From Aquifex aeolicus (GTDB lineage: Bacteria; Aquificota; Aquificia; Aquificales; Aquificaceae): DNA of 6,252 nt. The notes under the pieces were generated by a model. The model saw only the letters and a program-made list of their open reading frames with translations, made no database searches and was not told the origin of the DNA. Of the stretch, positions 5,974 to 6,252 are shown one piece after another. Made by a program: the position numbers and the translations under genes. The stretch's first letter is position 1. Each line of letters opens with the position of its first letter. Location of the stretch: contig DRNB01000011.1 of NCBI GenBank assembly GCA_011375045.1, positions 1 to 6,252 on the forward strand, written 5' to 3'.

Positions 5974-6252
5974 CCTTTTCCTCATCCACTATGCTGAGGG
6001 CTGTTCGCACAAACTTCTCGGCGCGCTCGATGGAATCTATCTCCTGAACGAGGTAGTTGATGAGCTCGTAAGCGTCCTCCTTTGTGAGGAGGTTCACGTT
6101 GAAACGCTTCTCTATAAGGGTGGCGTTGAATATATACTCCCCTGCGGGTCCTATCTCGTTCTGGAAGGCGTCCTTGATGGCTTCGACCTGATGGGGCGAG
6201 AGGTAGCGCTTCTTTCGCCGGACAACCTTCCTCTCCCCCTCCCGCTCCTTCA
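5969..6252 (-). CDS. Unrecognised protein, C-terminal part (93 codons visible)
   Basis: An open frame enters from the right edge and ends with TAA at 5971-5969, 12 bases before lysS and on the same strand, so it is likely co-transcribed. The visible 93 residues start with a very basic stretch (KEREGERKVVRRKKR), then a helical domain: LSPHQVEAIKDAFQNEIGPA, a segment around FNATLIEKRFNVNLLTKEDA, then YELINYLVQEIDSIERAEKF, ending in VDEEKV. The pattern of Gly-Pro-Ala followed by two helices with L..LVQEI and AEKF reminds me of a small helical domain at the C-terminus of some bacterial kinases and cyclases (DUF8082-like), but this is a faint resemblance. The two bases at the window edge read TG before AAG, so the first visible codon could be a start codon (NTG) or an internal one; whether the gene is complete cannot be told here. 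Codon use resembles the neighbours. Confidence 0.75.
   Translation of the reverse strand, partial: KEREGERKVVRRKKRYLSPHQVEAIKDAFQNEIGPAGEYIFNATLIEKRFNVNLLTKEDAYELINYLVQEIDSIERAEKFVRTALSIVDEEKV

Overview
The window is gene-dense (no intergenic gap longer than 21 bases) and GC-rich. Arginine is written mostly as AGG/AGA and isoleucine often as ATA, and the proteins are rich in Glu, Lys and Arg. Together with a stand-alone MnmC2-type tRNA methyltransferase (a form known from Aquifex aeolicus) and an over-long lysyl-tRNA synthetase, this suggests a thermophilic Gram-negative bacterium, possibly of the Aquificota. That placement is inference and not certain. I see no mobile elements, CRISPR arrays, tRNA or rRNA genes, or signs of recent transfer.

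Left part, + strand (1-1801): the C-terminal third of histidinol dehydrogenase (hisD), then a small lipoprotein of unknown function (423-989), then prolipoprotein diacylglyceryl transferase (lgt, 989-1801). The junctions are ATGA and TGATG overlaps, so this is a tightly coupled transcription unit in which a lipoprotein precursor is encoded directly before the enzyme that would lipidate it.

Right part, - strand (6252-1731, read right to left): the C-terminal end of an unrecognised small or partial protein, lysyl-tRNA synthetase (lysS, 570 aa, with about 65 extra N-terminal residues that look like a second OB-like module), a membrane-bound Cache-like/HAMP/GGDEF sensor protein, and a stand-alone MnmC2 methyltransferase. 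Spacings are 12 bases, 21 bases and a 1-base TAGTG overlap, which is operon-like. LysRS and MnmC2 both act on the anticodon wobble system of tRNA-Lys, so the cluster has a translation/tRNA theme with a signalling protein placed between the two enzymes.

The most interesting points are: (1) the GGDEF protein has a degenerate active site (DGENF in place of GGDEF, with the usual Lys and Asn of the substrate pocket lost) but a perfectly placed RxxD inhibitory-site motif, suggesting a c-di-GMP receptor rather than a synthase; (2) the enlarged LysRS N-terminus with an apparent internal duplication; (3) a 71-base tail-to-tail antisense overlap of lgt and mnmC2 with no visible terminator; (4) a perfect TATAAT just before lysS, which has no clear ribosome binding site. 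I did not find a clearly new multi-gene system; the degenerate GGDEF protein inside a tRNA-Lys operon is the closest candidate.
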